A stretch of DNA of 64,000 nucleotides. Source: an uncultured Oscillospiraceae bacterium. Its GTDB lineage: Bacteria; Bacillota; Clostridia; Oscillospirales; Oscillospiraceae. The translations under genes were made by a program, and so were the position numbers. The notes below the pieces were generated by a model. It had not been told where the DNA came from and did not search any database. It saw only the letters and a list, made by a program, of their open reading frames with translations. The stretch is taken from NCBI GenBank assembly GCA_934591815.1, contig CAKTPV010000004.1, positions 50,732-114,731 on the forward strand, read 5' to 3'. Positions 1 to 7,837 of this stretch are shown piece after piece (position 1 is the first letter of the stretch; every line of letters starts with the position of its first letter).

Positions 1-863
1 CGGTCGCAGAAATCCTGCTTCAGCGGCGGCTCCTGATATTTGGCGACATGGATGGCGTGGCGGATCAGCTCATCCACGCCCTCATTTTTGGCGGCGGAGA
101 TGGGGACCACCGGCACACCCAGCATGGACTCCATGGCGTTGATGTCGATGGAGCCCTGATTGCCCACCAGCTCGTCCATCATGTTCAGCGCTACCACCAT
201 GGGGATGCCCATCTCCAGAAGCTGCATGGTCAGGTACAGGTTCCGCTCGATGTTGGTGGCGTCCACGATGTTGATGATGGCCTTGGGCTTGTCCTGTAAA
301 ACGAAGTTCCGGGACACGATCTCCTCGCTGCTGAAGGGCGACATGGAGTAGATGCCCGGCAGGTCGGTGACCTCCGTTTCGGGATACCCCCGGATAACGC
401 CGGATTTCCGATCCACCGTGACGCCGGGGAAATTGCCCACGTGCTGTTTGGAGCCGGTGAGCTGGTTGAACAGGGTGGTCTTGCCGCAGTTCTGGTTGCC
501 CACCAGCGCGTAGGTCAGGACGGTGCCATCCGGCAGGGGATGCTCCCCCGCCTTGCTGTGGTACTTGCCGCTTTCGCCCAGACCGGGGTGATCCGGGTCG
601 CGGGCGCGGTCTACGCCGACATGGCTGCGGCTGCGCTGTCCGATGGGCTCGATCTCGATCTGATCGGCCTCCGCCAGACGCAGGGTCAGCTCGTAGCCAT
701 GTACCTGCACCTCCATAGGGTCACCCATGGGGGCCAACTTCACCACCGTCACCTCCGCGCCGGGGATCATGCCCATATCCAGAAAATGCTGGCGCAGCGC
801 ACCCTCACCGCCCACTTGGCGGATCACGGCGCTTTTACCGATCTCTAATTCTTTCAGTGTCAT
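1..863 (-). CDS. feoB: FeoA-FeoB fusion ferrous iron transporter, N-terminal part (runs off the window)
   Basis: The reading frame starts at ATG 863 and is still open at base 1, giving 287 residues. Residues 1 to about 75 are a FeoA/SH3-like domain (MTLKELEIGKSAVIRQVGG start). A short charged linker leads to a FeoB GTPase: G1 P-loop GNQNCGKTT near residue 120, G3 DLPG near 165 and G4 NMMD near 225. FeoB drives Fe2+ uptake across the cytoplasmic membrane, and fusion to FeoA is common in Clostridia. The transmembrane part lies outside the window. An in-frame ATG at 875 could be the start instead. The gene follows the SDR gene by only 16 bp, so the two are probably co-transcribed. I read this as host chromosome beside the ICE junction. 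Confidence 0.93.
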   Translation of the reverse strand, partial: MTLKELEIGKSAVIRQVGGEGALRQHFLDMGMIPGAEVTVVKLAPMGDPMEVQVHGYELTLRLAEADQIEIEPIGQRSRSHVGVDRARDPDHPGLGESGKYHSKAGEHPLPDGTVLTYALVGNQNCGKTTLFNQLTGSKQHVGNFPGVTVDRKSGVIRGYPETEVTDLPGIYSMSPFSSEEIVSRNFVLQDKPKAIINIVDATNIERNLYLTMQLLEMGIPMVVALNMMDELVGNQGSIDINAMESMLGVPVVPISAAKNEGVDELIRHAIHVAKYQEPPLKQDFCD

Positions 864-879
864 GTGTTTTCGCATCCTC

Positions 880-1650
880 TCACAGATCTTGCTGGTGCAT
901 CCACACATCCATGACCAGACGGTGGGGAAGGAGCTTGGCAAGCCCGGCCTGGAACCGGGCGATGAATCCGTATTTGCACACGTCCCGCTTTCGCTTGGCG
1001 TCCCGCCATGTGCGGCGGACGATGTCGGCGGGGTCGTACATGGCCACGTACTTTTTCACCACCGGCGTCTCCCCGTCGGCCACGGCGCGGTCGAAAAAGG
1101 CGGTCTTTGTCCAGAAGGGGCACACCGCCATCACGGCGATGCCGCGGCTGCGCAGCTCCCGGTTCAGCGCACGGCTGAAGCTGAGGACGAACGCCTTGGT
1201 GGCGCCGTAAATGTTGATGTAGGGGATGGGCTGGAACGCGGCGACGGAGGCGATGTTGATGATCTGCCCGCCCTGCGGCATATAGGGGACGGTGAGCTGG
1301 CACATGGCCACCACCGCCTGACAGTTCAGGTCGGTCATGTTCAGGTTCACGTCCAGCGGTGTGTCCATCACGGCGCGGAACTTACCGAAGCCGCTGGCGT
1401 TCAGCAGCAGCCCTACCTCCACCGGCTCTGCGGCCAGCGCCTCGGCATAGGCGGCGAAGCTGCGGCGGTCCGTCAGATCCAGCGCCAGCGGGCGGATGGG
1501 GAAGGGGACGGTCTTTCGCAGGGCCTCCAGCTCCGGGGCGCGGCGTGCGATGACCCACACCTCATCGAACGTGCCGTATTGATCTACGGTTTCGGCAAAG
1601 CGCCGGCCCATACCGCTGGATGCGCCGGTGATGACAGCGATCTTCTTCAT
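880..1650 (-). CDS. Short-chain dehydrogenase/reductase (SDR family)
   Basis: 256 residues, the usual size for a classical SDR. The NAD(P)-binding motif TGASSGMG is at residues 8-15. The catalytic YxxxK is Y148-G-A-T-K152, preceded by an IASVAAF segment carrying the catalytic Ser. This supports a cytosolic NAD(P)H-dependent oxidoreductase; the substrate cannot be read from sequence. It is the first gene of a minus-strand pair with feoAB and has its own sigma-70-like promoter at 1683-1711. It belongs to the host flank, not the ICE. Confidence 0.9.
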   Translation of the reverse strand: MKKIAVITGASSGMGRRFAETVDQYGTFDEVWVIARRAPELEALRKTVPFPIRPLALDLTDRRSFAAYAEALAAEPVEVGLLLNASGFGKFRAVMDTPLDVNLNMTDLNCQAVVAMCQLTVPYMPQGGQIINIASVAAFQPIPYINIYGATKAFVLSFSRALNRELRSRGIAVMAVCPFWTKTAFFDRAVADGETPVVKKYVAMYDPADIVRRTWRDAKRKRDVCKYGFIARFQAGLAKLLPHRLVMDVWMHQQDL

Positions 1651-1682
1651 ATTTACCTCCGCAAATCCGATTTATCGCGCCC

Positions 1683-1711
1683 ATTATAGCATTTGACGGG
1701 GGATAGGACAA
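1683..1711 (-). promoter_or_regulatory. Sigma-70-type promoter for the SDR-feoAB pair
   Basis: Read on the minus strand: TTGTCC, 17 bp, TATAAT. It ends about 30 bp before the SDR start codon. Confidence 0.6.
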
Positions 1712-1716
1712 GAAAT

Positions 1717-1764
1717 AGTATAAAAAAAGTCCACCGTAATTCCGGAAAAATTACGGTGGGCTTT
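1717..1764 (-). terminator. Intrinsic terminator downstream of the tRNA-Ser fragment
   Basis: Perfect 11-bp stem (1731-1741 with 1749-1759) followed on the minus strand by a run of seven T. It directly follows the tRNA 3' end, so it is the native terminator of the host tRNA gene. Confidence 0.8.
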
Positions 1765-1824
1765 TGGCGGAGATGGAGAGATTCGAACTCTCGCGCGCTG
1801 TTTAGGCGCCTACCGCATTTCGAG
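1765..1824 (-). tRNA. tRNA-Ser(CGA) 3' part: probable ICE attachment site (att)
   Basis: Minus-strand reading gives anticodon loop CTCGAAA (anticodon CGA), anticodon-stem 3' strand TGCGG, a long class-II variable arm, T arm GAGAG-TTCGAAT-CTCTC, acceptor strand CATCTCC, discriminator G and encoded CCA. The sequence on the 5' side (beyond 1824) cannot form the matching anticodon, D or acceptor strands, so only the 3' part is present. Tyrosine-recombinase elements commonly integrate into tRNA 3' halves and leave exactly this arrangement. The host side is toward base 1 and the element lies to the right. The intact copy should be at the far ICE end. Confidence 0.8.
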
Positions 1825-2293
1825 CCATTTGGAGAGGAAATCCAATGAAGATTGATGCGTTCCTCTCGTGACCCTTAAAACCGCAATCCACTCGCACTCA
1901 CTACTCTGCACAAAACGTAGAAAATGCGTAGATAGAGTCAAGTCTGCTGGACACAGCATAGTCTAAAAAGCACCAAATATCAAGGATTTCCGAGGACGGA
2001 AAGCCAAACGCTCCACACGATTTCGAATCGTATGGACAAGGTGCTTTCGGGATAATATAGGTGCTTATAGGAAGGTCAAATCCCTGATATCACAACGATT
2101 CCAGGGCATACAGTATGTAGGGCTTGAGCCAGTAAAAGCATGAACTTCCCGCAAAGTGTAGAAAAAGTGTAGAAGTAAGAAGGACAAATAACCCTTTGAG
2201 TAACGATAGTTTCAGGCTCCCATATGGGAGCAAATGTGGTCGGTTGCCCGTCATTGACAAGTATATCAGCTCCCAAATGATAAGGAGAAGCAT
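1825..2293. other. Non-coding ICE terminus with repeat and palindrome sites
   Basis: No convincing gene. The stretch holds an inverted repeat (GAGAGGAA at 1832-1839 with TTCCTCTC at 1860-1867). It also has CGTAG repeats 11 bp apart near 1916-1931, a tandem 11-bp repeat at 2153-2174 and a perfect palindrome CTCCCATATGGGAG at 2217-2230. These are what one expects of integrase/excisionase arm-binding sites beside an att core, but no protein-binding data can be inferred. Confidence 0.5.
2153..2174. repeat. Tandem 11-bp repeat AAAGTGTAGAA
   Basis: Two exact abutting copies (2153-2163 and 2164-2174). Related CGTAGAAAATG/CGTAGATAGAG sequences with the same 11-bp spacing lie about 240 bp nearer the att core. 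One helical turn of spacing suggests cooperative protein binding. Confidence 0.6.
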
Positions 2294-2869
2294 ATGGCAA
2301 CAGACTACACCTACCTATACGAAGAATACCCGGAGGTCATCAGCGCCGACCAGCTTTACCGAATTTGTCATATCAGCAAGCGCAAAGCGAAATGGCTTCT
2401 GGAGCATGGATATATCCCCTGCGAGGACAGTGGAAAAAAGACCCGACGGTATAAAATCCGACTGAATGACGTAATAGACTATCTCCGCACACTTGAAGCT
2501 GCACCGGATTTGGTTGCGACACCCGTGGGAGCATTCAATGTCAAGCGCAAGCAACTCAATCCGGTCGTTCAGATATGCCAAAAGGAGTTTCAACGGTTCC
2601 TCTACAATATATGGAGAGATGAAGCGGACATCCTACGAATCTCAGATGTGCAGGTATTGCTGGGGTATAGCGCTGGAACGATTAGGCAATGGATACTGCG
2701 AAAAGAGCTTCGTAGCACAAGGATTCCCTGTGGCATACAAGTAACTGCGAAGGAATGGCTGATTGACTTTACCGTAAGATATACCATCAAAAATCCCTCT
2801 CACCTATCAATAACACATAGGAAACTGGTAGAACAGCATTTCTGCGATTGCTCTCAAAAATGCAATTAG
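2294..2869 (+). CDS. Double helix-turn-helix (excisionase-like) DNA-binding protein
   Basis: 191 residues, start ATG 2294 after an AAGGAG site. Two MerR/Xis-like winged-helix segments are visible: residues about 17-66 (recognition stretch ISKRKAKWLLEHGYIP, then KKTRRYKI) and about 112-150 (LLGYSAGTIRQWILRKEL). It is the first ICE gene next to the tRNA junction, the usual place for an excision or recombination-directionality factor, or a regulator. No catalytic integrase residues are present. Function is inferred from position and fold; it could equally be a transcriptional regulator. Confidence 0.7.
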   Translation: MATDYTYLYEEYPEVISADQLYRICHISKRKAKWLLEHGYIPCEDSGKKTRRYKIRLNDVIDYLRTLEAAPDLVATPVGAFNVKRKQLNPVVQICQKEFQRFLYNIWRDEADILRISDVQVLLGYSAGTIRQWILRKELRSTRIPCGIQVTAKEWLIDFTVRYTIKNPSHLSITHRKLVEQHFCDCSQKCN

Positions 2870-2975
2870 AAGCACACCCTCATTGCAAGCTGTCATACAA
2901 AAAAATAGTATTCCAAGCTACAGACCGGAGTTTTATACTTCGGCCTCATTTTTTTACAACAGGAGGATCGCTCAC

Positions 2976-3668
2976 ATGGACACCCAAAACACAAGCCGTC
3001 AGCTTCGCTACCTCGAAGAAGTCCGTATTCCCCTGCACCGTGCAGGCTTTGAAACTCTGCCGGTGGAGGGAGAGCAGTTGCCTGTCCTTTGGAACGGCGC
3101 GCCCCTCTGCCGAATCACCGGCAAGGGCAGCGTGTTCTATCGGCGGGAGGATGCGGACACGTCCCAGGCAGAGGATGCCCTATATCGCGTCGAGGACATC
3201 GCCGCGAAAACGCTGGAGTATATGACCGCTATGGAAGCCGCCCCGCAGCTCAAAGCCAGCGGGCTGGATGGCGACTACCGTATCCTCGCTGACTTTGGCG
3301 GCACGGTGCTGGCAGGTTCTCCGAGCAAATACGGCGTTCAATTCGTTACATGGAATTGGGACTATGACCGCACGGGTGTGGTACACGGACACTACTTCAT
3401 GGAGAACTACGATGGCGCCAAGCAGGACTTCGCCACACGCTCCGGGCTTATCCAAAAGGAACAGCTTTTCAGCCCGGAGCAGCTGACCGAGATATTCCGC
3501 TGCTGCGCCGATTCCGTGGATGAGGACTTCTTTGAGCTTACGGATACGCAGGAAGAAATGATCCGCGGAATCCAGCAGCAGATCAGGGTGTGCGTGCCGG
3601 ATCTGGACGAGCGCGTCCGTCAGCAGGAGGAAGCATTGGAACGAGCCTCGCAGGAGCAGACAATGTAA
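2976..3668 (+). CDS. Conserved ICE accessory protein, unknown function
   Basis: 230 residues from ATG 2976, preceded by AGGAGG. An upstream in-frame ATG at 2883 lacks a ribosome site. No family recognised. It is soluble, with no signal peptide or membrane segment. The centre is Trp/Tyr-rich (VTWNWDYDR), like other ICE accessory proteins. The C-terminus is acidic and helical and ends EQTM, matching the recurrent tail of this ICE. It leads the accessory operon. Confidence 0.7.
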   Translation: MDTQNTSRQLRYLEEVRIPLHRAGFETLPVEGEQLPVLWNGAPLCRITGKGSVFYRREDADTSQAEDALYRVEDIAAKTLEYMTAMEAAPQLKASGLDGDYRILADFGGTVLAGSPSKYGVQFVTWNWDYDRTGVVHGHYFMENYDGAKQDFATRSGLIQKEQLFSPEQLTEIFRCCADSVDEDFFELTDTQEEMIRGIQQQIRVCVPDLDERVRQQEEALERASQEQTM

Positions 3669-3742
3669 TACGGCATGGCATGGGCCGGAGTTTTAGCAAT
3701 AAGACTCCGGCCTTTTTTATTTCCAGAAAGGAGAGGGATTAT

Positions 3743-4438
3743 TTGACGCGATACTTTATGAAGTTCACACCCCTGTTCGCCGCAGAGGTGCAGATGATGA
3801 CGCCACCCCGTCATCAGCCTCGCAGAAGCGGACGCATCCACAGCAGCTTTCGCTACAGTGCCGACGATGTACGCTGCAAAGACTGCACGAGATATGACAG
3901 CGGACACCCCTGTCACCTGAATGAGTGCGTCTGTCTGGAGGAGCGCATCGAGGCCGGCGTGGTGGAGCTGAACGCTCTGGCGCGGGAGTGCTTCGGCGGG
4001 AGGATGTTCCGCCCGCTGCAAAGACGGCTGCGAGATGAGCTGAACCGGCAGTCCTTTCGCTTCTTCCTCGGTGATGCCCACAGAGAACGATGGACGCATT
4101 GGAAAAACCGCTGCTACGGTATGTCCGAGCGCAATGCAGCTGCGCTGTTTCTGCTTACCGCCGATGAGGAGCTTTGGCAAAGAGTCCTCTGGCATTTCGA
4201 CAGCAGCGGCTTCGACTTCCCCGCCATCCGCCTCTCCGGTATTCACCCGGAGCTGTACAGCATTTATCAGGCGGCGAAGACCATTTCCGTTGGCGGTGAC
4301 AACATCGTGATAGAAGACCTTGCTTTTTCCGAGCTGGTCAGCGACAGAGCCTTCCGGCTCATCCTCGGAGCACTCCTGCTGTGCAGGTATGGCGAGGTGG
4401 TCTTAAATCTGGAAAGAAAAACGGAGGAGATAACATGA
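3743..4438 (+). CDS. Cys-cluster ICE accessory protein, unknown function
   Basis: 231 residues. I chose TTG 3743 because GAAAGGAGAGG ends about 6 bases before it; ATG 3758 is an alternative but is too far from that site. Near residues 45-63 there is a Cys/His cluster (CKDCTRYDSGHPC, then CVC) that could bind zinc. The C-terminal half is hydrophobic-helical but has no clear membrane span. The stop overlaps the next start (ATGA), so translation is coupled to the ArdA-like genes. No known family recognised. Confidence 0.65.
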   Translation: MTRYFMKFTPLFAAEVQMMTPPRHQPRRSGRIHSSFRYSADDVRCKDCTRYDSGHPCHLNECVCLEERIEAGVVELNALARECFGGRMFRPLQRRLRDELNRQSFRFFLGDAHRERWTHWKNRCYGMSERNAAALFLLTADEELWQRVLWHFDSSGFDFPAIRLSGIHPELYSIYQAAKTISVGGDNIVIEDLAFSELVSDRAFRLILGALLLCRYGEVVLNLERKTEEIT

Positions 4439-5622
4439 TGATTCAAGCGGTTCTCAGTAACCCCAGCCACCCGGAATATGGTGTGGCAACTATTCCGTTC
4501 CCCATTCCGCATGACCAGTACGCGCACTGCCTGGAGCTGCTGGCGGCGTTGGAGATCGCCGACGCGGTCAAGGCGGACTGCAAGGTGGAAAAGATCGACA
4601 GCTTCTATACTGTCCTCAAGCGCACGGAGATGCTCACGGTCAATGTGGAGGAGCTGAACTACCTTGCCAAACGGCTGGACAGCTTCGATACCGGCGAGGC
4701 CGCGCAGTTTCAGGCGATGGCACACAAGCTGGAGCTTTTTGAGCTGAAGGATCTCATCAACCTGTCCTTCTGCTGCCAGCAGGCCACGGTCATTACCGAC
4801 TTTTCCGACCTCGCCGCTGTTGGCCGTAACCACTACATGAACCTGCACGGAGGATGTGCCAAGACAGAGGAATTGAATGCGCTGGATGGCGAGGAAACCG
4901 CGCGGCGGCTCATCGAAAGCGGCAGCGGCACGATCACCCCCTACGGCGTGGTCTACGACAACGGCATGAAGTTAGAGCAGATCTACGATGGCCGGTTCTT
5001 CCCTTGCTATTACTATGAGCCGAACGCCATCACCATTGCGGTGACCTCCAAAGCCGAGCTGGAGGACACAGAACACATCACATGGCTGTTCCTCCCCATG
5101 GTGCGGGAGGAGATCGACCGCGCCCTCCTTCGCGGGGGCATCACAGATCCCGCCGATGTCCGCCTGCGGCTGGAGGACAGCCAGCTTCCCAACGAGGTGG
5201 ATGTCCTGTTGGATATGGAGTACGAAACCCTCTCCGACCTCAACGAACTGGCAGCGGCAACGGATGGGTTGTCAAAAGCGGATATGGAAAAGCTGGGCGC
5301 TGTGGTCATGCTGGCAGAGCCAAAGTCCGCGGCACAGATCAAAAACCTTGCGGAAAGCCTCGACCTCTTTGACTTCGCCCCCGGCGCGCATACGCCGGAG
5401 GAATACGGCAAGTACATGATCCGCCAGTCCGGTCATTTCGAGTATGACGAAAACCTCGACGCTTTTTATGACTATGAAAAGTACGGCACGGAGCGCATGA
5501 ACGCGGAAGACGGGATGTTCACCGACCGGGGTTACATCGCGTACAAGGGCTATTACAGCATGGAGGAAGTGATGAACGGAAGCCAGAGCAGTCGCATGGA
5601 GATGGGAGGTTTTTCACGATGA
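4435..5622 (+). CDS. ArdA-like antirestriction protein, two modules
   Basis: 395 residues. ATG 4435 follows CGGAGGAG. ArdA proteins are elongated acidic DNA mimics that occupy type I restriction enzymes. Hallmarks here are ELNYLAKRLDSFD near residue 80, the DLINLS segment, and a C-terminal repeat of the fold with LAESLDLFDF and YDYEKYG near residues 305-365. About 395 residues is roughly twice a standard ArdA (about 170), so the fold appears duplicated. The protein is strongly acidic. It ends MEMGGFSR. The ATGA overlap with the next gene shows tight co-expression. Family assignment is by recalled motif pattern. Confidence 0.7.
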   Translation: MMIQAVLSNPSHPEYGVATIPFPIPHDQYAHCLELLAALEIADAVKADCKVEKIDSFYTVLKRTEMLTVNVEELNYLAKRLDSFDTGEAAQFQAMAHKLELFELKDLINLSFCCQQATVITDFSDLAAVGRNHYMNLHGGCAKTEELNALDGEETARRLIESGSGTITPYGVVYDNGMKLEQIYDGRFFPCYYYEPNAITIAVTSKAELEDTEHITWLFLPMVREEIDRALLRGGITDPADVRLRLEDSQLPNEVDVLLDMEYETLSDLNELAAATDGLSKADMEKLGAVVMLAEPKSAAQIKNLAESLDLFDFAPGAHTPEEYGKYMIRQSGHFEYDENLDAFYDYEKYGTERMNAEDGMFTDRGYIAYKGYYSMEEVMNGSQSSRMEMGGFSR

Positions 5623-6758
5623 TTCTTTATCTGACTCACGGCAATGGCGAGGAAAGCATCCCGCTGGAATTGCCCGCAGCCTCTTCTCAGGTGGAGGAGA
5701 TCGACATTCGGCTGGACGATATCTGTTCAGGAGAAGGAAATTTCCGCATTTTAGATGTAAAGAGCTCTGTAAAGGGACTCTGGCAGTTTATCCGAAGCGC
5801 AGACCTTCTTGGCCCGGAAGACTTGGAAAAGCTGAATCGGCTCTCAAGGCAGATCGACACAATGAGCGAAAAGGAGCATCAGATATTTGCCGGCGCACTG
5901 TTGGGTGAATGTATCAGCAATCTCAACGATGTGCTGCAAACGGTTGGACGCATCGGGCAGTACGGAATGATCCCGGAGGTGACCTGTGACCGGGAACTTG
6001 GCTGGTATTTGGTGGAGCATGGCAAAATCGACTGCCCGGAGCATCTCAAGCCGTATTTGGACTATGTTGGCATCGGCGCGGAGTTTTACAGCAATTGCGG
6101 CGGCGCGTACACCTTGGATGGGTATGTAGTTCGAAAAGAACATCTGTCGGACCATTCCCAAGTGCCGGAGCCTTGGCGCAATGAAAATCGGGATGAAATG
6201 CTCCGCATGACGCTGCGTGTTGAGGGAAAGCCGGACTACACCCTCGTCCTCCCCGCTGATGAGGAGTACCTGGACGCGGTGAAGGCTTACCTCGATATTG
6301 ATGTTTTCGCGGATGCCATGCTCTGTGATATTCACTTCAAGGTACCGTACATTGGGGAACTGATCCGTGACACGGATTGCCCCGCCGTGGAGGATTACAA
6401 CGATTTTGCCGAAGCCTTGGAGGACATCTGGCAGAAGGACGGGATGCTCCTGACCTACGCCGCCGTGCTGGAGGCAGAGAAACCGGAAACCCTGCACCGT
6501 GCCTACGAGCTCCTGCAAGATTTGGATAACTATCAGCGCATCACGGAGGATGCCTACGGTTACGGTCAGCAGCGATTGCAGGAAACGCTGGGGCTGGATG
6601 ATGAGGCCATCTATGAGCTGGACGGCTACATGGATTTTGAGAAATACGGTCAGGACTGCATGGAAAACGACTGCGTGACAAAAACAGAGTTCGGACTGCT
6701 GCGCCGCTTGGACCCGCCCTTTCCGGAGCAGACGCAGGGGCAGCAAATGTTTCAGTAG
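5619..6758 (+). CDS. ArdA-like antirestriction protein, diverged paralogue
   Basis: 379 residues, acidic, start ATG overlapping the previous stop. ArdA-type segments include LEKLNRLSRQIDTM, then LGWYLVEHGKIDCPEHLKPYLDYVGIG near residues 128-154, and a second copy ending in LDGYMDFEKYGQD near residue 350. Order and spacing resemble the neighbouring gene, suggesting tandem duplication and divergence. Ends QGQQMFQ. Its likely role is protecting incoming ICE DNA from host restriction; targets are unknown. Confidence 0.65.
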   Translation: MILYLTHGNGEESIPLELPAASSQVEEIDIRLDDICSGEGNFRILDVKSSVKGLWQFIRSADLLGPEDLEKLNRLSRQIDTMSEKEHQIFAGALLGECISNLNDVLQTVGRIGQYGMIPEVTCDRELGWYLVEHGKIDCPEHLKPYLDYVGIGAEFYSNCGGAYTLDGYVVRKEHLSDHSQVPEPWRNENRDEMLRMTLRVEGKPDYTLVLPADEEYLDAVKAYLDIDVFADAMLCDIHFKVPYIGELIRDTDCPAVEDYNDFAEALEDIWQKDGMLLTYAAVLEAEKPETLHRAYELLQDLDNYQRITEDAYGYGQQRLQETLGLDDEAIYELDGYMDFEKYGQDCMENDCVTKTEFGLLRRLDPPFPEQTQGQQMFQ

Positions 6759-6814
6759 ACTTTGCGTCAAATGTGTAGTATGTTTGCCGTTACCAAGAAA
6801 GGAAGGAACACCAA

Positions 6815-7837
6815 ATGGCTGTAAACGCAAGAACAGAGGAATTCCAACACATTGAAGTATTTGATAAGCCCGCGCTGTTCACCAACGGACGTATTGCCCG
6901 TGATACCGTACCGAAGGGCTGGTACTGCTATGACATTCGCGGCTCTGACGATGATCCCGGTGAGCTGTGCTACATGGAAGAAAATGTTGTGGTCAACCAC
7001 GCAGGCTCGGTGCTGATGCCGGAAAAGCTGGCGATGCCTAAGTCCGGACGGCTGGATGTGCGGGATGAGCTCGGTTTTCTCGATGAAGGCAACATGACGC
7101 TCCGCGAGTTCTGCGAGGCGCATCAGATCCCGCATCCTACAGAGGAGAAAAAATTTCATATCCGACCTGCCCGCCCGGAGGAGGCGGGCTTATTTTATAC
7201 CCCGCACCCAGAAGAAGATAAGCGGCTGGGTACCGTTGGCCATGTCCGCATGGACTTCGGGCGCAGCGGCAACGAGTTCTGGCATACATGGTGGCCCCGC
7301 GGCCCGGAGGAGCTGAACAGCCCTGTGTTCAAAGCGGAGCTGCAAGAGGTCGTGGACACGCTGCGGGAGAGTGTGCTGAAAAACCGCTTCGCTATGGAGC
7401 GTTTCTGTTATGCCCGCGGTGGCAAAATCAGCGGTGGCTGGACACAAAACTACGGTTACATCGTGGAAACGGAGCATTACCGCTACTGCCTGCGCTGTAA
7501 TCCGTCTCCTGGTGACTATAACGGGTATCTAACAGCCTATGATCTGGATATCCAGCGGCAGAACATGGCGCTGGACAAGCCCCTGGTGGGCCGCGTCACC
7601 TATGCCAATGGCGATGCACAGGAGTTTACCGACGCCGAAGCCTTTCTCGAGTGCGTGCGGGAGGAACTTCCGTATCGCCCCACCACAGGCTTCCGTTACG
7701 AGGTGCTGACCGACGATCCCAACCTCCGCAAGCAGGTGGATGACATGATCTTCGACTTCTACGGCGAGGAAGCCCCTTGCCGGCAGGAGGATCACGAGCC
7801 TCGGTCCGAGCAGGGCATGACCTTCGGTGGAATGTAA
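6815..7837 (+). CDS. LPD28-type polyvalent-domain protein
   Basis: 340 residues, ATG 6815 after AAGGAAGGA. Residues about 12-95 match the LPD28 domain pattern (FDKPALFTNGRI...TVPKGWYCYDIRGSDDDP...VVVNHAGSVL), a domain found in proteins of conjugative elements and phages. The remainder has a conserved FWHTWWPRG block and a Tyr-rich YGYIVETEHYRYCLR block of unknown role. Ends EQGMTFGGM. Part of the anti-defence operon; the TAATG junction couples it to the next gene. Molecular function unknown. Confidence 0.75.
   Translation: MAVNARTEEFQHIEVFDKPALFTNGRIARDTVPKGWYCYDIRGSDDDPGELCYMEENVVVNHAGSVLMPEKLAMPKSGRLDVRDELGFLDEGNMTLREFCEAHQIPHPTEEKKFHIRPARPEEAGLFYTPHPEEDKRLGTVGHVRMDFGRSGNEFWHTWWPRGPEELNSPVFKAELQEVVDTLRESVLKNRFAMERFCYARGGKISGGWTQNYGYIVETEHYRYCLRCNPSPGDYNGYLTAYDLDIQRQNMALDKPLVGRVTYANGDAQEFTDAEAFLECVREELPYRPTTGFRYEVLTDDPNLRKQVDDMIFDFYGEEAPCRQEDHEPRSEQGMTFGGM

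Noticed and set aside
1831-1867. Inverted repeat beside the tRNA fragment considered as the tRNA 5' half
   Set aside because: The bases cannot form acceptor, D or anticodon stems with the 3' part.
2076-2300. 74-residue minus-strand frame in the ICE terminus
   Set aside because: Overlaps the repeat and palindrome sites, poor start context, no protein features.
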